Shown here: positions 1 to 6,405 of the stretch, in pieces
How positions within the stretch are numbered: position 1 is the stretch's first letter
Layout of the letters: the number at the start of each line of letters is the position of its first letter
Source of the DNA: Xanthobacteraceae bacterium
Lineage (GTDB): Bacteria > Pseudomonadota > Alphaproteobacteria > Rhizobiales > Xanthobacteraceae
DNA length: 8,709 nt
Assembly: GCA_030043175.1 (NCBI GenBank)
Contig: JASHYD010001093.1
Location: 1-8,709, forward strand
Direction of reading: 5' to 3'
Position numbers and translations under genes: made by a program
Notes under the pieces: generated by a model
Told to the model about the DNA's origin: nothing
The model's database searches: none
Seen by the model: only the letters and a program-made list of their open reading frames with translations

Positions 1-430
1 CCATCAGATCAGTGCCTCCCTGTCAGCACGCGAAACAGCGCCTTGGGCTGCCTCCCGTCGCTTTGCAACCGCTCCATGATCGCCCCAACGGCGGCCACCA
101 TCTCGGCGTCGCCGGCGTCAAGCAGGCCTCGGACGGCCCGCACGGCATGCAGGACCGTCGTGTGATGCCGGTCGCCAATCTTGCGGCCGATGAAGAAAAG
201 GCTGCGCCCGGTCATCTTGCGGGCGACGTACATCGCAACCTGCTGGCGGCGGATCAGCGATCTCGTCCGACGGGCAGAGAGGAGATCGTCCGGAGTCGTG
301 CCGAAGTGTTCAGCCGTCGCTTTGATCACACGGCGGACCAGGAGTCGGCCTCGCGTGGCCGGCAGGTTTTGGGCCGGCGTCGCGATGCTCGCGATGGATC
401 GCGTGCTGGCGATCTCTGCCATCAGATCAG
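1..430. repeat. 12-bp direct repeat flanking the DnaA-domain gene
   Basis: The 12-mer CCATCAGATCAG occurs at 1-12 and again, identically and in the same orientation, at 419-430. Read on the minus strand each copy is CTGATCTGATGG and straddles a stop/start junction: the trbC stop with the DnaA-domain start, and the DnaA-domain stop with the ATG of the next gene. The repeats bracket the small gene almost exactly. This is seen directly; the inference is that a cassette of about 418 bp entered the trbC/trbD junction with duplication of the junction. Chance similarity of two coupling junctions is possible but unlikely over 12 bases. Confidence 0.6.
9..422 (-). CDS. Small DnaA domain IV (DNA-binding) protein inserted in a trb cluster
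   Basis: A 137-residue protein that matches only the C-terminal DNA-binding domain (domain IV) of the replication initiator DnaA. Residues about 26-105 carry the domain: a basic helix with RRQQVAMYVARKMTG (59-72), then the signature IGRKIGDRHHTTVLHA (78-93), whose HHTTV corresponds to the DHTTV that contacts the DnaA box. No AAA+ ATPase, Walker motifs or oligomerisation domain are present, so it cannot be an initiator by itself; a DNA-binding or regulatory role is inferred. The ATG at 422 is chosen because it overlaps the trbC stop as TGATG, implying translational coupling. The stop is followed within a few bases by an ATG that would begin the next gene beyond the left edge, where trbD is expected. 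The usual trb order runs trbB-trbC-trbD, so this gene looks like an insertion. The domain call is firm; the role is unknown. Confidence 0.85.
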   Translation of the reverse strand: MAEIASTRSIASIATPAQNLPATRGRLLVRRVIKATAEHFGTTPDDLLSARRTRSLIRRQQVAMYVARKMTGRSLFFIGRKIGDRHHTTVLHAVRAVRGLLDAGDAEMVAAVGAIMERLQSDGRQPKALFRVLTGRH

Positions 431-745
431 CGCTCCGCCGCCGAATGAGAAGAACGATAGAAAGAAGGACGAGGCCGCGAACGCGATCGACAGGCCGAAC
501 ACAATCTGGATCAGGCGCCGGAAGCCGCCGCCGGCATCGCCGAACGCGAGTGACAGCCCGGTCGTGATGATGACGATCACCGCGACGACCTTGGTGACCG
601 GCCCCTCGATCGACTGCAGGATCTGCTGGAGCGGCTGCTCCCGGGGCATGTTGGAGCCGGCGGCGAGCGCCGGTCCCGTCGCCGCAAACAGACCTGCCAG
701 TGAGACGATAATTCTGGCGCGGACGCGCCCCGTCATCGGCATCAT
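422..745 (-). CDS. trbC: TrbC/VirB2-family conjugal transfer pilin subunit
   Basis: A 107-residue TrbC, the precursor of the pilus subunit of a P-type (Trb) type IV secretion system. A basic start (MMPMTGRVRAR) is followed by a hydrophobic signal peptide at about 11-29 ending in ALAAG. Two transmembrane helices follow, at about 50-69 (VVAVIVIITTGLSLAFG) and 79-101 (the stretch ending IAFAASSFFLSFF), the usual TrbC/VirB2 layout and length. The start at 745 has a strong ribosome site, GGAGGT, complementary to 751-756 and 5 bases from the ATG; a second ATG at 742 is possible. Its stop overlaps the next start. The reading frame is intact although trbB just upstream is destroyed, so a functional pilus cannot be assembled from this locus alone unless another TrbB is supplied. 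Confidence 0.88.
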   Translation of the reverse strand: MMPMTGRVRARIIVSLAGLFAATGPALAAGSNMPREQPLQQILQSIEGPVTKVVAVIVIITTGLSLAFGDAGGGFRRLIQIVFGLSIAFAASSFFLSFFSFGGGALI

Positions 746-767
746 GAGCGACCTCCGCTAGCGTTGC

Positions 768-1444
768 GCCGACCGGAATGCGATCGGGCCGCAGCCGCAG
801 CGAGGAGCGCACCAGATCGGACAGCGACGCGACGCCATCCTTGGTGCGCAGCGCGACGAGGTTCGGCGCATTGCATTGGAGCTCGCGGGTGTCCTCGATC
901 AGGACGACACGGTCGGCCGTCCGCGCCACCTCGGCGAGGAGCGCGTTGACGAGCGTCGTCTTCCCGGTCGAGGTGCCGCCGGCAATCAGGATGTTGCGGC
1001 GCTCCGAAACGGCGTCACAGAGGAGTTCAGCCTGTTCCGCCGTCATGATGCCGGTGCGGGCGTAGTCTGCGAGAGTAAAGATCGCGACCGCTGGCTTGCG
1101 GATGGCGAAGGCCGGTGCGGCGACGATCGGCGGGATCAGCCTTCGAAGCGTTCTCCGGTGTCCGGCAGTTCGGCCGAAAGACGCGGCGATTCGGGATGCA
1201 CCTCTGCGCCGACATGGTGGGCGACGAGACGCACGATGCGCTTGCCGTCTTCCGCTGACAGTCGCTCGCCGGTGTCGCTGAGGCCCCCGGTCAGGCGATC
1301 GATCCACAGGCGACCGTCCGGATTGAGCATGATCTCGACGATGGCCGGATCTTCCAGCCAGCCCGTGATCGTAGGCCCCATCGCCGTACGCAGCATGCGA
1401 ACGCTGCGCGAAGCCGCTTCCGATTTGAGAGAAACCGTCCCCAT
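768..1444 (-). pseudogene. trbB: trbB, conjugal transfer VirB11-type ATPase, frameshifted and truncated
   Basis: Remnant of TrbB, the cytoplasmic hexameric ATPase that powers Trb pilus assembly and DNA export. The N-terminal part reads from ATG 1444 with typical TrbB sequence (EAASRSVRMLRTAMGP, VEIMLNPDGRLWIDRL) to a TGA at 1138-1136. The protein then continues in the neighbouring frame (LIPPIVAAPAFAIRKP); GGCTGATC in place of an expected GGCCTGATC implies loss of one C near 1139. The second part keeps Walker A (GGTSTGKTT), the Asp box (VLIEDTREL) and the Walker B region (RLRPDRIPVG), but homology ends near 768, losing the usual following Glu, the His box and roughly the last 90-100 residues of a family of about 320. 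trbC begins only 23 bases further on. The usual upstream traG and CopG-type genes are absent. Loss of the ATPase is well supported; the single-base lesion alone could be a sequencing error, the deletion probably is not. Confidence 0.85.
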
Positions 1445-2299
1445 CGCCGTCCCCGAAGTTTGCGACCGCTTGGGTCGCGGTCAAATGCAGGGGACAATTA
1501 AAGAGGCACAGGTTTCAGGGAATGCAACAACTGAAGTCGGGGCGTAGGGCTATAGAGGGCTCTGGCGCACACAAAGGATAGTTTCTCGCTGCGATCACCT
1601 CGCAACGACCAATTAACATCGGCGTCACTTCGATGGCGGCGCTTTCCACATGATCGGCGCCCTCGTTGTCAGCACGGGTTTGAATTTGAACACTTGCGGC
1701 GCACACGGGAGGCTGGTGGATTTGACATGGTGACATCGCGTCAGAGGGGGCGGCTGCAATCTCATTTCGAGAGCAGTCCGGCTTTGCGTTGGCTGATCAT
1801 GTGTCCCAGCAGGAGGGGACGCTGGTGCGGGACGTCGTAAATGCAAGTGCTGTCACAAGTTATTTCGCCCCGACCCACGTAACCGGCATCACCAGAGATA
1901 CTGGGCAGCGCCGAGCTGTCGCGCGGCGAGCAAAGCCACCAGCCAGGCCCGCCGCCACTGCGGACCAAAGAGGACATCCTCCACAAGCTCGATTTCGTGT
2001 TGGATCAGGGCGACCCTAAAACCCTGATCGCGGCCTTGTCTTGCATCAGTTTCTGCCGCGCACTGACGAGGTGATCGAGTAAAGGCGCGAGCGGAAGTGG
2101 CGGCTCCGGCTCTTTGCAATTCGTCGCTCAGTCGAATGTCTCTTCAGGGTCATGGGCTGCGGTTCCGACTACGTTGGCAGCACGTCCGGTGTACCCGATA
2201 TAGCTGTCGAACCTATCGCGCCGTCCAACTCGTCAGCCTCGGGCCAAAAACAGAAATCCTGTGGAATTAGGATTGCCTTCCATAAAACGGGTATACTGC
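1445..2299. other. Gene-poor stretch between trbB remnant and LysR pseudogene
   Basis: About 850 bases in which no open frame shows a recognisable domain, a good ribosome site and sensible length. Short frames of 60-80 codons occur on both strands, overlap each other and look like chance frames of GC-rich DNA. Base composition is more mixed than in the flanking genes, with A/T-richer patches around 1680-1700 and 2240-2310. The genes normally found upstream of trbB are missing, so a rearrangement breakpoint probably lies just right of 1444. One plus-strand stretch near 1900-2056 looks faintly protein-like and is listed separately. No tRNA, insertion sequence end or terminator was seen. Confidence 0.5.
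1900..2073 (+). pseudogene. Possible scrap of an unidentified small protein
   Basis: In the plus frame from about 1900 the sequence reads LGSAELSRGEQ, then a Pro-rich patch, then TKEDILHKLDFVLDQGDP and KTLIAALSCI before it stops at the TGA at 2071-2073. The acidic/hydrophobic pattern of the second half looks like real amphipathic helix, and DQGDPKTLIAAL is loosely like the segment preceding the HTH in HigA-type (HI1420-like) antidote proteins. No start codon with a ribosome site is evident and no complete domain follows. The family guess is weak; the stretch may equally be a hypothetical protein fragment or chance. Confidence 0.2.
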
Positions 2300-3208
2300 T
2301 CATTCAAATGATTTTGGTGTTTTCTTTGCTACGTCGATAAAGGCGCGAAGCTTCCGCGCTAACGAAGCGCGTCGTGGATAGTACATAAACAGCCTGTCGT
2401 GTTCGATCGCGGTTTGAGGCAGCAACCATTTAAGGCTGGTCTCGCGAAGGTGCCGGCGTGCCAGCGGTTCAGGAACGTAAGCAATACCTACACCCGACAA
2501 AGCCAAACGCAGCGCTTCCATAGTATCTGGCACCAAAACCTACCCGACGGCTTCACGGTTGTCGGTCTCTTCCCCCATCGATCAGTTCCCAGTCGAGAAT
2601 TGCACCGGACGCGAAGACGCGTATCCAATGCAGTTGTGTTGACGTAAATCCGCGATCGACTTCGGCACACCCCTGGCCTCGATATAATCCGTCGAGGCGA
2701 CCAGAATAACCTTGAATGACCCAGTCAACCGCGTCGTGACCATGTCTTGTTCGATGCGGTTGCGAGTCCTGATGCCAGCGTCGAAGCCTTCAGCAACAAT
2801 GTCCTCGGATATCTGGATGGTCCTGACCTCAACGGTTAATCGTGGGTGCTGCCTAGCAAGTTCCGCGAGAATTCGTGGCAGCGCCGTCTCGATCACGGCG
2901 CGTGTTGCACCAATTCGCAACTGCCCGGTCACTTCGCCGCGTTCCGCGGTCAACCCTTCGAACAACTTGCCAATATCGGTGAGTGCTGGTTCGACACCGG
3001 CGAGAATCGCTCCCCCGCTTCCGTTAAAGAAACGCTTCGCGTTGTGCGCGCAAAGAATGGAGTGGCCAGTCGGTCCTCTACGCCGCGCACGGCGTGACTG
3101 ACCGCTGACGGGCTCATGCGCAGCTCAGCTGCGGCGGCTGCAAAGCCCGGTGACGAGCAACGCAAAGAATGACCGGCAGATGACTCAGTAGATCGCGCTC
3201 CAGTCATG
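2300..3208 (-). pseudogene. LysR-family transcriptional regulator, inactivated by multiple indels
   Basis: A whole LysR gene (about 303 codons expected) can be followed only by switching frames about six times. The N-terminal winged HTH is clear (GFAAAAAELRMSPSAVSHAV, then LFARTTRSVSLTEAGERF-type wing, here FFARTTRSV). The effector domain follows (GEVTGQLRIGATRAVIETAL, FDAGIRTRNRIEQDMV, then the C-terminal VPDTMEALRLALSGVGIAY, ending at 2300). Apparent lesions lie near 3201 (one base gained just after the ATG), 3147, 3006, 2621, 2563 and 2540 (one base lost at each). Reading through also meets stops. The gene is divergent from the MBL-fold hydrolase gene, the classic layout of a LysR regulator and its target. 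The family is certain; the number of lesions is approximate because it rests on expected family sequence. The product is presumably non-functional, leaving its target without this regulator. Confidence 0.85.
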
Positions 3209-3224
3209 CACTGTATTGCATGAC
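3203..3224. promoter_or_regulatory. Perfect inverted repeat, candidate LysR operator
   Basis: GTCATGCA at 3203-3210 and TGCATGAC at 3217-3224 form a perfect 8-bp inverted repeat around a 6-base A/T-leaning spacer (ctgtat). LysR proteins bind dyads of the T-N11-A type, normally between the regulator gene and its divergent target, and this repeat is in that place. It covers the start of the LysR pseudogene (ATG 3208-3206) and lies about 100 bases upstream of the hydrolase start. The repeat is seen directly; its role as operator is inferred. Confidence 0.5.
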
Positions 3225-3325
3225 CCATCCCTTCTGAACGGGCTTATCGAACTCCATCTCCGCACTGACGTTGTTGTAGACGACGATTCCAAGAGCGGCC
3301 ACGTCAAACGATGGAGAGAACAGAC

Positions 3326-4300
3326 ATGCTCACACTTGACCGCCGGATGCTCCTGCGTGCCGGCTCCGCCGCCGTCGGGGCCGCTGCACTCGCCCCCACC
3401 ACCCCCGCCCTGGCCCATGCACCCCAAGCGGGCGAGCGGGCGCAGCCCAGCTTCTACCGCTTCAAGCTCGGCACCATCGAGCTTACCGTCGTCAGCGACG
3501 GCACGCTCGCGTTCCCGGCCGAAACGCTGTGGGGCGATCGGGCCGAGGACGCAAGAGGCCTTCTCACATCCACGTTCCAGCCGTCTAGCCCGGTGGAACT
3601 GCAAATCAACACCATGCTCGTCAACACCGGTGACAAGCTTTTGTTGATCGACGCGGGCTGCGGCGTCGACAAGTTCCAGAACACGAACGGCAGGTTGCTT
3701 GGCCACCTCGCCAGCGCGGGCTACGCACCGGGCGATATCGACATGATCCTGCTCACTCACTTCCATTTCGACCACCTGTGGGGCGTCAGCGACGGCAAGA
3801 ACGCGTCGTTGCTGTTCCCGTCGGCCGAATTCGTCGCTAGCGAGGCCGAGGTCGCCTTCTGGGGCGACCCCGCACTGCCCGGCAAAGTGTCCGCCAAGCA
3901 GCAGCCGGCGATTACCCAGACGAATCTGAAATTGGCCAGCCCCCGCCTGCGCCAAATCAAGGCCGGAGCGGAGGTGGCCCCGGGCGTGACCACCCTCGAC
4001 ACGGCCGGCCACACGCCAGGCCACATGTCGGTGCATATCAGTTCCGGCAGCGAAGAAATGCTCCTCACCGCCGACGTCGTAGCCGACCCGGAGATCAGCT
4101 TCCTGCATCCGGAATGGGCGTTCGGGTTCGACCTGGACGTGCCACTGGCAACTAAGGCGCGCATAGCCTTCCTCGACCGCGCAGCGGCCGACAAGACGCT
4201 AGTCGGTAGCTACCATCTACCCTTTCCTGGCTTCGGGCACGTCGTGCGCGAGGGGAGCGGCTACCGCTGGCTCCCGGCGGATTGGCAGTGGACGGACTGA
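3326..4300 (+). CDS. Tat-exported MBL-fold metallo-hydrolase
   Basis: A 324-residue metallo-beta-lactamase-fold hydrolase, a metal-dependent enzyme acting outside the cytoplasm. The N-terminus LDRRMLLRAGSAAVGAAAL (4-22) is a twin-arginine signal, ending near ALAHAP. The core has the metal-binding HFHFDH (145-150), GHTPGH (228-233), Asp250 in LLTADVV, and His297 in SYHLPFPGFGH, consistent with a di-zinc site like that of lactonases and related hydrolases. An ATG at 3311 is in frame, but 3326 is preferred: GGAGAG at 3313-3318 sits 7 bases before it and the Tat motif then lies at the usual distance from the start. The gene is divergent from a decayed LysR regulator and followed by a second exported hydrolase. 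Substrate is unknown: lactone, aryl ester or sulfatase-like activities are all possible. It is intact, with no frameshift or missing ligand seen. Confidence 0.9.
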   Translation: MLTLDRRMLLRAGSAAVGAAALAPTTPALAHAPQAGERAQPSFYRFKLGTIELTVVSDGTLAFPAETLWGDRAEDARGLLTSTFQPSSPVELQINTMLVNTGDKLLLIDAGCGVDKFQNTNGRLLGHLASAGYAPGDIDMILLTHFHFDHLWGVSDGKNASLLFPSAEFVASEAEVAFWGDPALPGKVSAKQQPAITQTNLKLASPRLRQIKAGAEVAPGVTTLDTAGHTPGHMSVHISSGSEEMLLTADVVADPEISFLHPEWAFGFDLDVPLATKARIAFLDRAAADKTLVGSYHLPFPGFGHVVREGSGYRWLPADWQWTD

Positions 4301-4338
4301 CGACCAATCAAAGATGGCCCCCTACTTCCGCCCTGAAA

Positions 4339-4381
4339 CACCGCTCGGAGCGCTCGCATCAGGAGCGCCAGAAAGGCGGTG
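4339..4381. promoter_or_regulatory. Nested inverted repeats between the two hydrolase genes
   Basis: CACCGC (4339-4344) pairs with GCGGTG (4376-4381), and inside it GCGCTC (4350-4355) pairs with GAGCGC (4363-4368) around a 7-base loop. This gives a two-tier stem-loop about 40 bases after the stop of the first hydrolase gene and 106 bases before the next start. No T-run follows, so it is not a standard intrinsic terminator; it may attenuate, protect the upstream mRNA end, or be chance in GC-rich DNA. Confidence 0.35.
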
Positions 4382-4487
4382 AATGACGACACGCGATCAA
4401 ACATCCCGGCATCGGGCACAATGCCTCGGTGCCGGCGCCGGGTAACGAGAAACTCAGAAGTTAACCCTTACGAGAAGGCAGAGAATC

Positions 4488-5267
4488 ATGATGATGAACA
4501 GACGCACTTTTTCGACTGCTTTGCTTACCGGCGCGGCGGCCTCCCTGGTCGCCACTCGCGGCATGGCCGCAAACGCAGCCCCAACCAAGGCACGCAACGT
4601 CGTGCTCGTACACGGACTGTTCGCCGACGGCTCCTCCTGGTCCGAAGTGATCCCGCGCTTGCAGGCGGCGGGACTGAACGTCACCTCCGTACAGAACCCC
4701 TTGACCACGCTGCCCGAGGCGGTAGCTTCAGCCGAGCGTGTGCTTGCGCGGCAGGACGGCCCGACGGTTCTGGCCGGTCATTCGTTTTCCGGCATGATCG
4801 TCACCGAAGCTGGCGTGCATCCGAACGTCTCGGCGCTGGTCTACGTGGCGGCGCGCGCGCCGGATGCGGGCGAGGATTACACGGCCTTGGCCAAGACATA
4901 TCCGACGCCACCAGCCAGTGCCGGCATCGTGTTCGATGGCGATGAAGGACGCCTTTCCGAAGAAGCTTTCCTGCGTGACTTTGCCGGCGATCTGCCGAAA
5001 ACAAACGCGAAGGTGCTCTATGCCGTGCAGTGGCCGTTCCACAAGGCTTTGCTCACCGGCAAGACTACTCACGCGGCATGGCGATCCAAGCCCAGCTACT
5101 ATGCCGTTTCCACAGAAGACCGCACCATCAATCCGGACCTCGAGCGCTTCATGGCGAAGCGGATGGGCGCCAAGACCATCGAGGTGAAGGCCAGCCATCT
5201 CTCGCTGATCTCGCACCCTGAGGAAATCACGCGGTTGATCCTCGAAGCCGCCGGACAGGAAGCCTGA
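4488..5267 (+). CDS. Tat-exported alpha/beta hydrolase (esterase-like)
   Basis: A 259-residue alpha/beta hydrolase. Residues 1-32 form a probable Tat signal (NRRTFSTALLTGAAA, cleavage near GMAANA). The mature enzyme starts with the strand and oxyanion region VVLVHGLFADGSSW (38-51), has the nucleophile elbow GHSFSG (97-102, Ser99), a likely acid at Asp211 (STEDRTI) and a late His in KASHLSLISHPEE (His237, or His243). This is the compact carboxylesterase/hydroxynitrile-lyase-like type often annotated simply as alpha/beta hydrolase. Three ATGs stand in a row; the first, 4488, is chosen because it is nearest the purine-rich GAGAAGGCAGAGA. The gene follows the MBL-fold hydrolase in the same direction after 187 bases, so co-transcription is likely but not certain. 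The shared export signal suggests joint periplasmic processing of one compound. Natural substrate unknown; reading frame intact. Confidence 0.9.
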   Translation: MMMNRRTFSTALLTGAAASLVATRGMAANAAPTKARNVVLVHGLFADGSSWSEVIPRLQAAGLNVTSVQNPLTTLPEAVASAERVLARQDGPTVLAGHSFSGMIVTEAGVHPNVSALVYVAARAPDAGEDYTALAKTYPTPPASAGIVFDGDEGRLSEEAFLRDFAGDLPKTNAKVLYAVQWPFHKALLTGKTTHAAWRSKPSYYAVSTEDRTINPDLERFMAKRMGAKTIEVKASHLSLISHPEEITRLILEAAGQEA

Positions 5268-5302
5268 TGTGTAAGTCTTAAAGGCGGCCGAAGGGCGACA
5301 GC

Positions 5303-5435
5303 ATGCATGTGCTGAACATAGTGACCTCAGCGCGCAATGATCAATCTGTTTCGCGCGCCGTCGTCGATGCTTTTCTTCGCGAATATACGAAGCCGGCAGA
5401 CGACATCGTAATTTTCGACGTGCCTGTAGTTTTTT
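5303..5435 (+). pseudogene. N-terminal scrap of FMN-dependent NADH-azoreductase-like flavoprotein
   Basis: The first 40 or so codons match the start of FMN-dependent NADH-azoreductases/quinone reductases of the flavodoxin fold: MHVLNIVTSARNDQSVSR supplies the first beta strand and the phosphate-binding loop for FMN, followed by AVVDAFLREYTK and DIVIFDV. Family resemblance stops near 5425-5435, where the sequence runs directly into the leader of the next LysR gene; a full protein would be about 200 residues. The frame stays open to 5530 only by overlapping that gene. A ribosome site (GAAGGG, 5290-5295) precedes the ATG by 7 bases, and the gap from the alpha/beta hydrolase stop is 35 bases, so it was probably the third gene of that operon. 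No catalytic function can remain. Confidence 0.65.
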
Positions 5436-5450
5436 CAGATAGGTGCCGAA

Positions 5451-6405
5451 ATGCAGTCGGCGGATCGCATCGGCCGCCGCGTCAAATTGCGGGACCTTCA
5501 TATTCTTCTCGCCGTGGTGGAGTGGGGTAGCATGGCGAAGGCGGCCAGCCGGCTCGCCATCTCGCATCCCGTCATCTCAAAGACGATCTCCGATCTGGAG
5601 CAAACGCTCGGCGTGCGGCTCCTCGATCGCAACGCCCGGGGTGTCGAGCCGACGGTTTATGGTCGGGCATTACTCAAGTGTGGGGTCGCCGTTTTCGACG
5701 AGATGCGACAGGGCCTGACGGGGCTGGAAGTCCTGGCCAATCCCAACTCGGGAGACTTGCGGATCGGCTGCCCGGAAATGATGGCGGCGGGTCTGCTGCC
5801 TGTCATCGCGGAGCGATTCTCCCGGGAGCGCCCCGGAGTGCATCTGCATGCGGTTTACGCTAACACCGTGGCCTCCCAATTCGAGGAATTGCGATCGCAA
5901 TGTCGATCTTCTGATCGGCACGATACCGAAGTCGTTCCTCGAGGAAGAACCGGTTGCGGAGAATCTTTACGATGAGCGAACCCTTGCGGTCGCCGGTCTC
6001 CACAGCCGATGGGCGCGACGACGCCGTATCGAGCTCAGCGAGCTTGTTAATGAGCCCTGGGTTCTGCCGCCACGCGACAGCGTGCCCGGCAGAATCACCG
6101 CTGAAATATTCAGTATCGGCGGGCTCGAGGTGCCGCGCGCCGGGATGGTCAGCCTGTCCATCCACTTGGCGATTGCACTGGCAGCGAGCGGACGGTTTAT
6201 TGCGTTGCTGCCAGCGTCGGTGGTCCGGTTCAACCCCGGACGGCCGGCATTGAAGATATTGCCGGTGAAGTTGCCGATGTACGCGCCCGCCACCGTGGCG
6301 GTCGTTACCGTGAGGAACCGGACGATCAGCCCATTAGCGCAGTCATTCATCGATTACCCGCGGAAGGTGACGGTGCCGCTCGCGAAATTCGGCCAGAGGC
6401 CGTAA
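5451..6405 (+). pseudogene. LysR-family transcriptional regulator with a single frameshift
   Basis: A full-length LysR regulator of about 318 codons except for one frame change. The first frame (from ATG 5451, with AGGTG about 5 bases upstream) gives the winged HTH (LRDLHILLAVVEWGSMAKAA, ISHPVISKTISDLEQTLGVR, VEPTVYGRALL) and the start of the effector domain (GDLRIGCPEMMAAGLLPVIA) up to QFEELR. From about 5895 the homologous sequence is in the next frame (DRNVDLLIGTIPKSFLEEE, through NEPWVLPPRDS, to the stop at 6403-6405). TTGCGATCGC instead of an expected TTGCGCGATCGC-like run implies a net loss of one base (mod 3) at 5889-5898. As it stands the product loses most of its ligand-binding domain. 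The gene lies directly after the truncated azoreductase start. One lesion only, so a sequencing error cannot be excluded. Confidence 0.82.

Noticed and set aside
12..761. Plus-strand frame of 249 codons across trbC and the DnaA-domain gene
   Set aside because: Opposite strand to two recognisable coupled genes; product lacks any motif.
1567..1605. Small inverted repeat TGCGA-tcacc-TCGCA as a terminator or attachment site
   Set aside because: Five-base arms, no T-run and no associated gene; expected by chance.
3185..4108. Long minus-strand open frame (307 codons) opposite the MBL-fold hydrolase
   Set aside because: It is the complement of a well-supported gene with clear metal-binding motifs; no motif in its own product, and long antisense frames are common in GC-rich coding DNA.
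4379..4945. Plus-strand frame of 188 codons overlapping the start of the alpha/beta hydrolase
   Set aside because: Out-of-frame overlap, Arg-rich product, no ribosome site; the real frame has a Tat signal and GHSFSG.
5299..5314. Dyad CAGCA-N6-TGCTG at the azoreductase start as a second copy of the LysR operator
   Set aside because: Arms are only five bases and differ from the 3203-3224 dyad apart from a shared TGCATG core; not enough to call a site.
4728..5567. Minus-strand open frame of 279 codons opposite the alpha/beta hydrolase
   Set aside because: Antisense shadow of a gene with an intact catalytic triad; no domain recognisable.
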